Shown one piece after another: positions 11,747 to 22,970 of a stretch of 64,000 nt of DNA. The position numbers and the translations under genes were made by a program. The notes beneath the pieces were generated by a model. The model was given only the letters and a program-made list of their open reading frames with translations. It was not told where the DNA came from and ran no database searches. How positions within the stretch are numbered: the stretch's first letter is position 1; every line of letters begins with the position of its first letter. Source of the stretch: Helicostylum pulchrum (lineage: Eukaryota; Mucoromycota; Mucoromycetes; Mucorales; Mucoraceae); assembly GCA_025677825.1 (NCBI GenBank), contig JAIXMO010000002.1:310001-374000 (forward strand), in the 5' to 3' direction.

Positions 11747-13181
11747 TTATAATATGATAACTTTGGAACGCATAAAATCAGCATGCCATCTTACGAGTTC
11801 TTCATTTGCGACATGACCTTTTATGGAGTTCAGAGCGGCAGATAACAGTTGAATATTATTTTTAGACCAGCTTGCCGGATTTTCTTTACTGTGGTGGAGA
11901 GGGTCGATATGATCTAAGCTAAGAGCCCAGTACGGGATACGAGCATGTTTGCCGGAATGAAAGTAAACATAATTACCAGATACTGCACATTTAAATTCCT
12001 TTTCAATACATATACCGAAGAGCTCATTCGACGTTACTAATTCTCTGCCATTACATCCGTTTCTCAGCACTCTTTTTTCCATCCACCTTCTTCGAGTAAT
12101 AAGGCGACTTGCTATACTTGTATATGAAGGTGTAGGGGGCCTGTCGTAAAACGGAATTTTCCCCGTTGCTAACCATCTAATAATATCCGAGGCTTCTTCG
12201 TCGCATACAGCATATGCACGTAGTCTTTTTTTTAAAAAAAAAATTAGCTGTTGGTTCTGTATTTTATTAGATAAAACTTACCTAGCGCATCCTAAGCAAT
12301 ATGGCTGATAGTTACCACGTAGATATGAAAGGTTTGATAGCAAGTCTTCCTCATCTCTTGTTGTCAGTCTGTTGCACTCAGTACATAGTACGAAATCCGT
12401 CTATAATTTTAAAGATTAATTAAGAAATCCCATTGTGTGTTAAATTGACTTACTCTTTCGCCTCTGGGGGCTACTCTGATCTCGGCATCCTATAAATAAA
12501 AGTGTAAATAATGACAATATAGCAATAGTCTAGTGCATATAATCTACTTGCCAAATTTCTTTCAGGTCTTTTAACTTTTCTTGGAAGTACTTTTGGAAGT
12601 GCTTTCGGGAGTGCTTTTGGAAGTATTTTTGGTACTTTTCGTATCTTAGACCTTGTGTTAATTCTTTTTCTTTTTTTATTTCTTCTTTTTTTCTTTTTTC
12701 TTTCTGCCTTTCTCAACGCACGTTTAGAAGGAAGTTTTATAAAAGGAGACGTCTTACGGACAGGTTCTTCATCACTATCATCGTCTATGATAATAACTTC
12801 TGTAGAACTATCCGTATTACGCCGTCCCGACCGACTACCACATCCAGCATCTAAGCGTGAGGTATCATCGTCAGTATCAAGTTCAGTATTACGAGATAAA
12901 ACACTTGTATAACTGCTATCGCTGACATCATCTTCATACTCATCGTTACTGGTATCTGAAATTTCTACATATCCTGTAACGACGTTGTCATCCGTTTCTT
13001 CGTTTTCTGATTCTTCGTCGGAAGAGATATAGATAACATCAGGATTTTGTAATGCCTGTTCGTTAAGATTGCTAATGTACTGCGGGATCGTTTGATTTTC
13101 AATCGGTTCTTCTCGCAAATCTAGCTCTCTTTCTTGACAATATTCGAGGAACCTGGCATCGTTAAATGCGTAGTCGTCCAT
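11747..13181 (-). CDS. Cys2-Cys2 knuckle + HNH-like nuclease-fold protein
   Basis: Four exons: 13181-12552, 12489-12454, 12400-12282 and 12224-11747. The first 210 residues are probably disordered: acidic (IIIDDDSDEE) and then strongly basic (ERKKKKRRNKKRKR) with a KALPKALPKVLP repeat, which suggests nuclear targeting. A zinc-knuckle-like unit follows, LCTECN then about 23 residues and YCLGCAR. After a linker the C-terminal 110 residues contain C-x-V-S-G, LSLDHIDP, WSKNNIQLLSAALN and SIKGH. That D-H-I-D-P, then N-x-Q-L-L, then N-x-x-K pattern matches HNH endonuclease folds found in phage, NCLDV and mobile-element proteins. Catalysis is inferred only. The first intron appears to be GC-AG, since only the GCAAGT donor keeps the frame open. 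No transposon ends were seen around it. It could be a domesticated nuclease or a DNA-binding nuclear protein. Confidence 0.65.
12490..12551 (-). other. candidate GC-AG intron in the HNH-like gene
   Basis: The donor reads TTG/GCAAGT and the acceptor TTTATAG/GATGCC. Using the overlapping GT two bases downstream (GCAA/GTAGAT) shifts the frame and meets a stop in exon 3. The GC donor keeps phase 0 through exons 2 and 3. GCAAGT is the usual form of GC donors. Confidence 0.65.
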
Positions 13182-13413
13182 GTTTTATTGATAGTATTTG
13201 TATAACCTATTTAGGTGTACCGCTGTTATTCGTTTTTTTTTTTTTTTTTGGCAGTTAAAATAGGCAACAGCTTAAAAAATAAATAGATAGCAGGAATAAG
13301 ACTTTTTTTTTTTTTTCAGTTCCCACTAATTCAATTAGCTGAATATATTTTTTTGATGTATTTGATTCGGACACGCTCTCTATCGATAATACGACGTTTA
13401 TACATCAAAAATA

Positions 13414-13950
13414 TTAGTCACTTACAACGTAATCATAACCATAAAGTATTACCTTTTTCTTTGGTACACTAGTCTCTTGATCCCGACCAACATCAATATC
13501 CATTGGACTATTGACATCGAGACTTAAATTTTGTAATTCACTTGATATTACAGCTGTAGATTCACGTTCTTCAGATGCTTGCGTATGTAAAGCCACATCA
13601 AGCAAAAGCTTATCCTGTTCGAAGATAAATACGATAGGTCTACAATTTTGCTGCTGTCAATTTCTATTTTATTTTTATTAATCTGAAAAAAAGTAAAATT
13701 TACTTACTCTCCAGCTTTTTCAAATAAAGCATGTAAAGATAATTGCGAAATTTACGATTGCTTGAAAGTCTTTAAAGTTAACAACGATTTTGACAGATTT
13801 AATAAACATTTTTAATGTATCCTTATAAATCAGCTCCATAGTACATTGAGGTTCTTTATCTGTCGTTGCAGACATAATTGATATTTTACATAGTTTGATC
13901 GATTTGATTCGGCCACGGTTTCTCTTTAACATTGTGTATGTCACTTGCAA
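13414..13950 (-). pseudogene. RAD9-like checkpoint clamp fragment, frame broken
   Basis: Two pieces resemble the second clamp domain and tail of RAD9, a subunit of the 9-1-1 DNA-damage clamp. The upstream piece (13950-13720) reads RNRGRIKSI, then DKEPQCTMELIYKDTL and VKIVVNFKDFQAIVNFA. The last part fits the conserved KEFRGLLSFAE strand-helix of RAD9. Just after it the frame shifts by one base. The shifted frame gives QLSLHALFEKAGE, then across a GTAAGT intron EPIVFIFEQDKLLLDVAL (13660-13570), and a tail with SPMDID up to 13414. Several residues expected at the shift are absent, and I found no N-terminal clamp domain upstream. A decayed copy is the simplest reading. A missed small exon is the alternative. 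Confidence 0.4.
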
Positions 13951-14028
13951 GTGGATATTATTATATATGTATTTAAAATTGCGCTTATTCTAAGCTACTT
14001 TTTATTTATTGGAAGAAAAACTAGTAGA

Positions 14029-14118
14029 TCATTCACTGATAGCTTTTAAAAGAATAGAACGAATATCCTCATAACTAAGGTTTTGTAATAAATCCATATG
14101 ATTAAAATTAGCCGCAGG
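14029..14118 (-). pseudogene. isolated 3'-terminal exon-like fragment
   Basis: After a TTTAG acceptor-like site the minus strand reads PAANFNHMDLLQNLSYEDIR and ends IRSILLKAISE followed by TGA. The FNHMD segment recalls the catalytic-His end of alpha/beta hydrolases, but 29 residues are too few to assign. No matching upstream exon was found in the next kilobase. It is probably a relic, or the last exon of a gene I could not reconstruct. Confidence 0.25.
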
Positions 14119-15267
14119 CTAAAGGGTTTCTATTTATTTTTTTTGGAGAAAAACCAGATATTTGTTTTTTATTGGTGAGCGCTAGTTTTTTTTTTCTGAA
14201 AAAAGAAGTGTATTGTCATATCCAAAAAAGTATGATGTTTAACCGCCAAGTATAACTAACGTGTAAGTGTGACATATGAAACAAATTATCAAGAGTCTTT
14301 TTTACAGAGCCCTTTTTCCTCATGCCAAATCTCTTTTCTTACGACTAACTAACGTGTAAGTATGACATAAATATGAAATACATTGTAACTTTCTATATGT
14401 ATACCAGAGACAAACAATATAAAAGATAATGAAGCTAAACGCATGACTTTTTTTTTTAATTGAAGTTTTTATTTTTAAAGGGGTGCTGTATTATACCCCA
14501 GAAAAAAACGAACAACAGTTCATTACTGGATGCAGAGAGAAGAACTCTTGTACCAAAAAGTATCTGTTACTGACTTTAGTTGACATAAAATGATATTTAT
14601 GCAGCAGCAAGTGCGTGAATAAAGAAAGCGACGATTGATAATAATCTCTCCTCCCTATACGTATCACCAACAAAGTGTTAAAATTTAATCTTTTGTTTAC
14701 AATAATAAATAGTCTGCAACTTTTCAAAGCCAGTTTATAAAGGGTGTGTTTGATCTGTATGGCCAACGGTAACCCCATTCACATATGAAAGTGAGACTAT
14801 AAAGGTGAACTTTATAAACTAGTATGTATTACTAAAAAAGGACGGTATCACCACAACAAAAAACTAACAAGATATATGAGTTCCCAAGTAAAAAAATGCC
14901 TATTTTGCATGCACGCTCCCAAAAGTAAAATATAATTTCTCTTTTGGTCTAAAAAACAATTTATAATCGTCTCAAAAGTAACCCGTACATAAACAAGCGG
15001 ATCCGGCTGACCAACAAAATAAAAATAAAAAGATTTGATCCTTTTTTCTATAGTGTCAGTAAACGATAAAGAATTATTTATCAATTGAAAAAGATGAACG
15101 CGAGTACAACGTGTTTTATTGCTGCAAATTAGTAGCATCACCTTTTTTAACCGACAAAATGTCCGTTAACTGAGTTCTAATATAGATGCATGCATAAAAA
15201 AAAAAGCACTTGCCATCTTCTCTCCTTTTTTCTTATCTCTTTTTATAAAAATAAAAAAAATAACACC

Positions 15268-16240
15268 ATGTCTGACAATGGCAGCGATGCACAAATCTCA
15301 CCCTCAGCACTTATAAAAAGTGAGTATATACCAAAGCTGTAAGTATCCCAAGAAAGAAACTAACAAATTAGATAGTTATTGTTGAGGACTTGTTTTCATA
15401 CAACACAACTAAACGCAAAAGAATACTAGACTATTATTTCTTTGAAAACGCCGTACTAACATCACCTGTTATGAGTACAGAAGGTGTTATGAACATTCAA
15501 TAGTACGTTTGATCTCTCTTTTTTTTAAGACAAAATGAATTGATAGAAATATATATATAGTGTTTATACTGTGTGGCAAGCAATGAATCGAACTAAACCC
15601 GATGTTAATAATATCGTGTTTGACGGGTAAAAAAAAGTTCTTTTTTCTAAATTTTTCATATGATATTAATTTAGTTTGATAATATAGCCATACAGCTGTA
15701 ATTCATTTAACACAAAATATTTCACCGTCAATACTACCCTCATTTTTTCGAGTGCAAGTACCTGCGATTACCACACTTCATTTTAAAGAAACGGATCAAG
15801 ATAGCGGATTATTAAAAATATACAGACAAGATGATAGTTGGACATTAGAAGGTAAATTTTAATAAATATAAGTCATTTTCATATGATTTAATTTAAATAA
15901 AACAATAGGAATACTTCAATCTGTACCACTTGTCTCCTTTTGGTATGACCATGTTCTTCGTTTAATTATGGGTAAAATTGTCACAACCACAGGGGATTTA
16001 TTAGACGCTGCATTACAGCAAGCAGAAAAGATGACCCAACGTGGTCAAGATATCCAAATCATCGGCAGAAACCTAGCTATTACAAACATGGAGAAATTAG
16101 ATGAATACAAGACAGACTTGCATGAAAATTATTTAAATGGAATAAGGAATTGGAGAGAGTCGTGTACCTTGGAACAGGATAATAATCACATGATAAACAA
16201 TGAATATTTATACAGTCATATGGTAGAAGATGTAGATTAA
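15268..16240 (+). CDS. SigF-type NTF2-like domain protein
   Basis: Small alpha+beta-barrel protein of unknown biochemical role, similar in layout to fungal SigF-like NTF2 proteins. Five exons in consistent phase: 15268-15319, 15376-15502, 15561-15626, 15688-15851 and 15909-16240, about 246 aa. Helix 1 and the cone opening are IIVEDLFSYN and RILDYYFFENAVLTSP. The middle has YTVWQAMNRTKPDVNNIVFD. The strands VIHLTQNISPSILPSFFRV, TTLHFKET and LLKIYRQDDSW give the expected beta-sheet with an HFKET/YRQDD turn. The C-terminal segment SVPLVSFWYDHVLRLIMGKI is a possible membrane-contact helix, followed by an amphipathic helix (LLDAALQQAEKM) and an acidic tail. It converges with the flavin monooxygenase, stop codons about 36 bp apart. 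The function is not predictable from the sequence. Confidence 0.7.
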
Positions 16241-16276
16241 ATATATTTATTTTAAATAAAGAAAATACATTTATTT

Positions 16277-19145
16277 TTAACAATCATATCCTGCAGCTAC
16301 TACTGCAGCTGCAGTATTCATATCAACAGGCGGTCTTAAAAACGAATCAAAGTACATACTAACGCGTTCAAAACCTTCTTCTTCTTTCACGATGGGAGCA
16401 CGTGTTCCAATATACCCATCTGGTCGAATCACAATGACTTCACTCTGTTTACCTACATTATACGCCTTATAGCACTGCCCATCATGATCCAAAAACACTT
16501 GCGTTAATCCACTCGGAAACGTCGAGTGCACTGTAGCCGGAGGGGTATTATTCAAGTACTTCACTGCTTCACTTCTTGCTGAACTAGAGATAAACAAGAC
16601 GGAAAACAGCGCATTTGAAACAGCTGCGTGGTGGTTATACGTAGAGCTGGAAGACATGGTAGAGGTAGAGAACCTGGATGGATCTACAAACGATTCAAAT
16701 GAATCTCGCCTGGGTTGATCAAGCGATTGACGGCCACCGCCACTAGATTGATAGAAGGATTCGGCGGTTGGACTGTTTAAGGAGACGGTACTGTTACGAT
16801 TGTTGGTATCACGGTTAGAATGTGCTCGCTCGTAGCGATGAATAAAGGACATTGGCGACTCTAACAGTTTCACAAAGTTTCGTGTCCGTTCTTGTGTTTC
16901 TGTAATGGATCCACAAAAGATAAGAATGGTAAAGGTACAACTGTTCTTGTTGAAACTTTGGATTCGGTCTAGTAACTGAAGATGATTAGGTTTAATACTT
17001 TTCCATCGATCAGGTGAAATTAATGCAGTTGATGGTGTAGCTGTAGAAGTACTAGTAGTAGCTGTAATATTATTATTATTATTATTGAATCGTTTCTTGT
17101 TGGCTCCGCTATTACTACTACTGCTGCTCTTTTGAAATAATGGAATAGAAGACCATATGCTGGATAAGTTATTGATAGTAGTAACTGAATTGGATCTTGT
17201 TCTTCTGTTTTTTAAATCCTTTGTTAATGACACGTTTTTAATTTCCTCTATTGATTTTATTGTACTTGGGGTGAGCGTAGGTTTTATTGTTTGTTGCTGT
17301 GATGATGATGAAATTAATAATAACTGAAATAAGGTATAAGGTTTTAATTTAGCATTTGGAGCCAGGAAACCAGCCGTGACAAAAGGAGGAGGGAAAACCC
17401 CATTGTTACTCAAATGAGGACCCATAAATTCAAACGAAGGTGTGCTGCTCGTATCATCAGGTAATATGTCATCGCCATTACTATCATTGTTTAAAATATT
17501 CGCTGTAAACGGTGTATTACCCACAAAACAACTTTTAAACCGTTGTAATTGGTACGCAAGATCTCGACTATGAGAAGCGTTCAAATTATTGGTCGATTCT
17601 TTATAGTAATCGCCAATTAGGTTTGTAAAGGTGGCTGATGCGTGCATCGCTTCGTCCGTCTTGATTCTGACCTCTGGTTCAAAGGTTTCCAAGAGTTTAG
17701 GCGAGGCACTGTGCTGTAAACTAAGCGCTAATTTCCAGCATAGGTTTTGTACTTGTTCAATGCTTGTATTAATATCAAATAGACCAGGTGGGTTCATTGA
17801 CTGCGCCGCACTACCAATTAAGAAGCAACTTGTATCTACATTGTACTCTTCACATGAGCTTGAATTATTCCCTAACGAAAGTAACAAAAAAAAAAAAAAA
17901 AAGTGAGTAACACAGTAGTACGGCTAAAGCTACGTATTTTACCGTTCCACCTGTAGTAACTCCTCACTTTTCGAAATTCAATATGATAAGGGTCCAAGAC
18001 ACATTTAATATGCCTAGTAGCGATATGAAGAGGTATTTCCTCATCAATGGATAGTTTGGTCCAACTTGGTTTATGTTCAAATGTAATATATAAATGGGTT
18101 TGATGACCTTTATTTGTTGTGTAATTGTATTATTTGTACTGTACCACAGATCAATTTATATATAATTGAACTTACCTATAATGTACAGTATATCCTTATT
18201 CTTACAGATGGTTGATATTTGGCGAATTCCCGGAAAGTTTGTCGATGCAATATCTATGTGTAATGTATAAAATGCTCTCGTATATTGTTGTTCTTGTTGT
18301 TTATAATTCACCAGTGATAATCCTTTCATTATGTATTAATGCAACATGTTGATTTACCCTTCTTTTTAGTTATTTACCTAATTTTTGCCTTATGAAACTC
18401 GCCTGACCGTCCGCTCCGATGATGGCTTGTGATTTCCACACATTCACTTGTTTTGTCTCTCTATGCTTTAAATGAATGGATTTCGATATTTTTTCATCAG
18501 GTTGATGGATCATGGGTAAAGGTCTGTACTGGTAATAAAGAGATAATTCAGCGTCCGATAATAGCTTCTGGTTCCTTTCTTCAATATGAATAATCTCTTG
18601 TTTTTCATCAATTTGAATACCCTCTTTATCAAGATAATCCTTAAAGATTTCGATGACGATGGATCGTTGACAGGAGATACTGTAGTTGAATTCGGTCGAT
18701 TCGTTATTCCATAATCGAATACTTTGTGGTTCCATTATAACCGCATTATTGCCTTGCCCTTTTGTCTGATAGATTTCAAACTTCCAATGACGTATACCTC
18801 GTTGCGTGATCGGCCCTAATAAATCCAGTTGCGCTAATAATTGTAAACTACGCGGTGAGAATAAAAGTAATTCATTGTTATTGTTTATATTTTCATCTAC
18901 ACACAAACAAAAATTTAATTTTTGACACAGCACGTCTTTATTTTTTATTCTTACCAGTGTCTGCTATATGAACTGATAACCCAATTTTAGACAGAACAAT
19001 CGCTGCATACAATCCAGATACCCCTGAAAGAATAAAAAAGTAGTAAAAAAAAAGAAAAAAAAAAAAAGAGTTACTACAGAAACTGAAGAAGCTTTTTTTT
19101 TATTATTTTACCTGAACCAGCAATAAATACATCTCGTTCATACAT
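16277..19145 (-). CDS. FAD-dependent aromatic hydroxylase-like monooxygenase
   Basis: Flavoprotein of the PHBH/phenol-hydroxylase family (FAD_binding_3). Six exons: 19145-19112, one of about 75 nt near 19025-18953, about 18928-18380, about 18314-18182, about 18076-17945, and 17871-16277. The N-terminal Rossmann motif is FIAGSGVSGLYAAIVLSKIG (GxGxxG). The DG motif is IIGADGQASFIRQKLG. Downstream, TSCFLIGSAAQSMNPPG sits where family members have the GD motif (GDAAH). Both Asp and His are absent here, so FAD ribityl binding or activity may differ. A long Asn/Ser/Thr-rich insert lies near 17000-17300. The C-terminus (VFLDHDGQCYKAY, EVIVIRPDGYIGTRAP) fits the thioredoxin-like phenol hydroxylase C-terminal domain. 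It converges with the NTF2-like gene and starts 123 bp from the elongase stop. Confidence 0.8.
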
Positions 19146-19268
19146 TTTTTATTTATTAAATAACAATAAAAAAAGAAGAAAAAGAAGAAGCAATAAAAAA
19201 AATGAAATAAAAATAATAAACATGTGTGTGAGAGTGGGGGGATTTTGAAAAAAAAAATAGGTAACCAG

Positions 19269-20439
19269 TTACACAAAAGTAGGTGTGTGTATATTTTTAT
19301 TGCTGTTTCTTCGTTTGTAGTGCTCACGTGTAGTCGCTACAGAGGATTCTTTCGTATCATAGTACTTGACAACCATATAAATCATGGTAACGTTGATACT
19401 AGCAGATAATAAGACACAATTTGATTGCGGGCATAAACTCATTTGGTAGGCTGTTAATGCAATAGCCGCTACAAACTGTATAATTTGAAATAAAGTAGCT
19501 GCAACCTTATAGAGCATGTATAATGCTTAGTAAAACTATAATAAAATAATAATCATTCATATTTATTTACCTTGATCCAATTCTTTTTAATATCAATACA
19601 GTTGCAAAAGTAATACAAATATTTAAATATTTGTACAAAGCTAATTATCCCGGTTGCTAGACTATTTCTTTATTTAGTAATGATACTTTTGCTGTTGTTA
19701 CTTTTTTTTTCTTATACCTTCCAAAAATGCTTTGGTCTTGTAACCAAGACCACATCATGAGGATAATTAACATATGCTGGTACCAATGTAGGAACGGTAT
19801 TGACTTCTATAACATTTATTAGCAAATCATGGATTACGTTACTTTTTTTTTTTTTTTTTTGTACCTTTCTTAAAGCTAAAATGACTGTATCAAAAAAGGC
19901 ACAAAATCGAATCAGGTAACATTGATACATTGCATAAAACATGTAACCACCGTATTGAGAAAATGAATCATATTCTACAGCGTGACAAAAAGTAAATAGC
20001 TTTCCTTGAGGGCTATTATTTTTCTTTGTATTAATTATTTTAGTTTTTTTTTTTTTTTTTTTTCTTCTTTTTGTTATACAGGTACAACTCTTTTTGTTTT
20101 ACCACAGTTTGCCATAAAGAAAAAGAAGCGGCTATCCAAATATATGTACTACAAGTAATCATTGAGCCATTATAAAATACAAGTACTTTGTGCGATCTAT
20201 CAATGCGAGTTCGTTCTGCCATATACCAGCGAATAGCAAGAATGGATACAAAATAAACAACCCAACTAGTATAGATTACCTAATTTCTTATAATAAACCA
20301 CTGCTTCTATTTATTTTTTCTTTCATGTATATTTTTTGAGTTACTTTACATTTAGGTCAGACAGAGGTGTTGAACCGTATATCCATCGAAATCCAATTGC
20401 TCTGGTTGGATTCAAGTGAGAAAAGTCCCAATTCATCAT
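19269..20439 (-). CDS. ELO-family very-long-chain fatty acid elongase
   Basis: ER multi-pass 3-ketoacyl-CoA synthase of the ELO/GNS1 family, condensing malonyl-CoA with acyl-CoA (family knowledge). Six exons: 20439-20350, 20279 to about 20087, about 20008-19861, about 19805-19724, about 19645-19562, and 19510-19269. Membrane segments include VIYTSWVVYFVSILAI, MITCSTYIWIAASFSLW and LFQIIQFVAAIALTAY. The core motifs are FFDTVILALRKK and FLHWYQHMLIILMMW. The usual HxxHH box is therefore H-W-Y-Q-H, with the third-to-fifth-position pattern altered by Gln. The intron inside the core has an 18-A run after GTAC and a TTTGCTAAT branch site. The tail is basic (HYKRRNSNK), typical of ER proteins. The start could be either of two adjacent ATGs. 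Confidence 0.78.
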
Positions 20440-20691
20440 CTTTTTCTCTTTATTTTTTGTTTTATTGATCTTCTTAGTATATTTAACAAAAAAGAGAGAA
20501 GGTAAAAGAAGTGGGTTTTATGGTCCCGTTCTTTTTATAAATACATTAGTATACAACAAAAACAAAGGGCTTCAAACTCGGTATATATCGGTTGTATGAT
20601 CGGAATCTTTATTTAAAATATGAGAGAAGGAGCAGAGTAGAGAGAGAGAGAGAAGGGGAAGAAGAAGATAAAAAAAAAAGAGAGAGGGAAT
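20440..20691. other. short spacer between elongase and RAB gene
   Basis: About 250 bp containing an AG-rich run at about 20639-20655. It presumably holds the YPT1 3' UTR and elongase promoter. No gene is seen. Confidence 0.4.
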
Positions 20692-21516
20692 TTAACAACA
20701 ACCACCAGATTGTTGAGGTTGAACAGCAGCGCCTTGACCAACCTTAACAGTTGATTTAGATTGTTGTTGCTGTTGCATAGTTGTACCCATTCTATCCTTG
20801 ATTTGTTTAGCCATTGTTAAAAAGGCTTGCTCAACGTTTGTAGCATCCTTGGCCGAGGTTTCCAAAAGGGGGATGTTGAGGCCATCGACAAATTCTTGGG
20901 CTTGCTCTAAATCAACAACCTTTTTATCAACCAAATCACTCTTGTTACCAACTAATAATTTATTGACTCCTTCAGCAGCATAACGGTCAATTTCTTGTAA
21001 CCATTGCTTGACATTGTTAAAACTGTCGGCATCCGTAACATCATAAACAACAATGATACCGTGTGCACCACGGTAATAAGAGGAAGTGATTGTACGGAAA
21101 CGTTCTTGTCCAGCGGTATCCCACTAATTTTTTTTTTAATATATATTTTAGTCTGCTTTCCTTTTATACATAAACAAAGTATTTATTTTTTGTTGGCTTA
21201 CAATCTGTAACTTGACAGTCTTTCCTTCAAGTTCAATAGTTCTGATTTTCTAATTGATAAAAAAAGAGATGAGTTTAATAAAAAAAGAAAAACGAATTGT
21301 TGCCAAAAAAAAAAAGAGGTCTTACAAAGTCAACGCCAATAGTGGAGATGTAACTTTCAGTATAGGTATCATCGGCGAAACGTAATAAAAGACAAGACTT
21401 TCCTACACCAGAGTCACCAATAAGCAAAAGCTTGAACAAATAGTCACTAATAATAATGTTAATGACTTTTTTTTTTGTGTCTGTATTTCTAATTTTACTT
21501 ACTATTCAGGATTCAT
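20692..21516 (-). CDS. YPT1: Rab1/Ypt1 small GTPase
   Basis: ER-to-Golgi trafficking GTPase. Four exons: 21516-21503 (14 nt), 21446-21326, 21249-21202 and 21123-20692, giving 204 aa, close to the usual 203-206. All G-box motifs are present: GDSGVGKSC (P-loop), STIGVDF (switch I/effector, Rab1-type), [20 protein letters not shown] (switch II), NKSDL (G4) and ETSAKD (G5). The C-terminus has a Gln-rich hypervariable stretch and ends GGCC, a double-geranylgeranylation signal. The combination of [19 protein letters not shown] with [13 protein letters not shown] is diagnostic for Ypt1/Rab1 rather than Rab8 or Rab11. The tiny first exon encodes only MNPE plus two bases. It is divergently arranged with the LysM gene across about 485 bp. 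Confidence 0.96.
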
Positions 21517-22000
21517 CTTTGTTTAATATATAAAATTTATGTATAAAAAAAAGAAGGGTAAACAAAAATATAAAAAAGAGCACAAAAGAGGGAAATAGGG
21601 CGCGTATAGGTAAAAACTGGTAACGTCATCAAAAGAACCGAGATGAAAAAAGGTTTCTCCGGAAACGTTCCTTTTGGGCAATTAAACTTATCAGTTACAC
21701 ACGAATAAATTCTACCAAATTTTTCTGTATTTTTAATTGAAAATTAATGAACTAGTAGGAAAAGGAAGAAAGGTGCAAGAGTATAGAATTTAAAGAAAGG
21801 AAACACCTATTAAATTAACTTCAATTTGTGGTACTCTAAATATAAATATTTTTTTTACCTTTAAAAATCGATCTCTTCTTTACATTTTCTCTTTTCTCTT
21901 TTTTTTCTATCAACACCCAACAAAAAAAAAACTTCCCCCCCCCTTCCTTTCCCTTTTTCAACCTTCTCTCTTCCCCCTTTTCAAATAGTTTTTTGTTTCA
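21517..22000. promoter_or_regulatory. divergent promoter region YPT1/LysM gene
   Basis: This 484-bp gap is shared by two divergently transcribed genes. The stretch about 21875-21995 is a strong C/T-rich tract (TCTCTT, CCCCCCC, TTCCCCC) directly before the LysM gene ATG, typical of highly expressed fungal promoters. No clear TATA or CCAAT box assignment is made. Confidence 0.45.
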
Positions 22001-22939
22001 ATGCACTTAAACTCACTTATTGTTTCCATTTCATTGGCTGCAAGCACTGTATCTGCCTTCAATTTATTAGGTCTTAAAAGTGACATTGCCATTGTTCACG
22101 GTAATCTCACTGGTGTAAACAACTTTGCCGCTAGTTATCTTGCTCCTTTCGCTAATGACGATGCAACTGAGGTACCTTATGAATTGATTGATGATCATGA
22201 AGATCTCGTTCAAGACAGAAAGGGTTCAATTGTTTCATTGAGAAAGCGTGGTGATGATTGTGAAAAATATCACAAGAGTAAATAGACTATTTAAACTTTT
22301 AATTGTGTATATATAATCTGACATTTTTTTGTTTTCATTGTAATTATAGTCTCTGGTGATGATAATTGTTTCTCTCTCAGTCTTAAATACAATGTACACA
22401 TGAAGAGCATTCTTGAATGGAACCCTCAAGTCAATTCAAAGTGTACCAACATGTACACTGGAAAATCATACTGTGTCTATAAGGAAGGAGCCACCACTTT
22501 TGAAACTCCCTGTATCCAAACCCATAAAAGTAATATAAAAAATATATATTTTTCAATTTAAAAAACCCAACTGACTTTTCTTTATTTTCTATTATAGTCA
22601 CAAATTCCGATACTTGTACTTCAATCATCAAAAAGTACAACATTGAACGCGACGAATTTTATGACATGAACCATTCTGTTCATCGTGGCTCATGTGATAA
22701 CTTATTAACTGGTGCTCATTATTGTGTTAAGCTCGGTGAAGAACGACCTGTTACTATTGCCACTACTTCTATCGATATCAAGAACAAGGTTGCCAAAAAG
22801 ACCACTACTTCTCGTCGTCACACCAAGAGTTCTCGTACTACTAAAAGAGTCAAGACCACTACCAGAAAGAGAACTACTAAAAAGTCCACCACCACTACCA
22901 CCACTACTACCACTACCTCCACCACTACTACTACTAAAC

Positions 22940-22970
<31 letters not shown>

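Larger units (their letters stand above)
13182..15267. other. intergenic region with gene debris
   Basis: Between the HNH-like gene and the NTF2-like gene. Besides the two fragments annotated separately (13414-13950 and 14029-14118) I see no intact gene. Minus-strand frames at 14491-14778 and 14848-15141 show no domain. Two near-identical tracts containing AACTAACGTGTAAGT occur near 14255 and 14345. Confidence 0.45.

Noticed and set aside
12655..12912. Plus-strand 85-codon frame antisense to the HNH-like gene
   Set aside because: It mirrors the Lys/Arg-rich region of the minus-strand exon as Leu/Phe repeats and has no independent evidence.
14491..15141. Two minus-strand frames of 95 and 97 codons
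   Set aside because: Hydrophobic, Phe/Leu/Tyr-biased, no recognised domain and no exon neighbours.
19861..19942. Unspliced reading through the elongase core (NVIHDLLINVIEV)
   Set aside because: Reading through the poly-A stretch destroys the ELO box; splicing at the TTTGCTAAT branch and TTATAG acceptor gives FLHWYQH.
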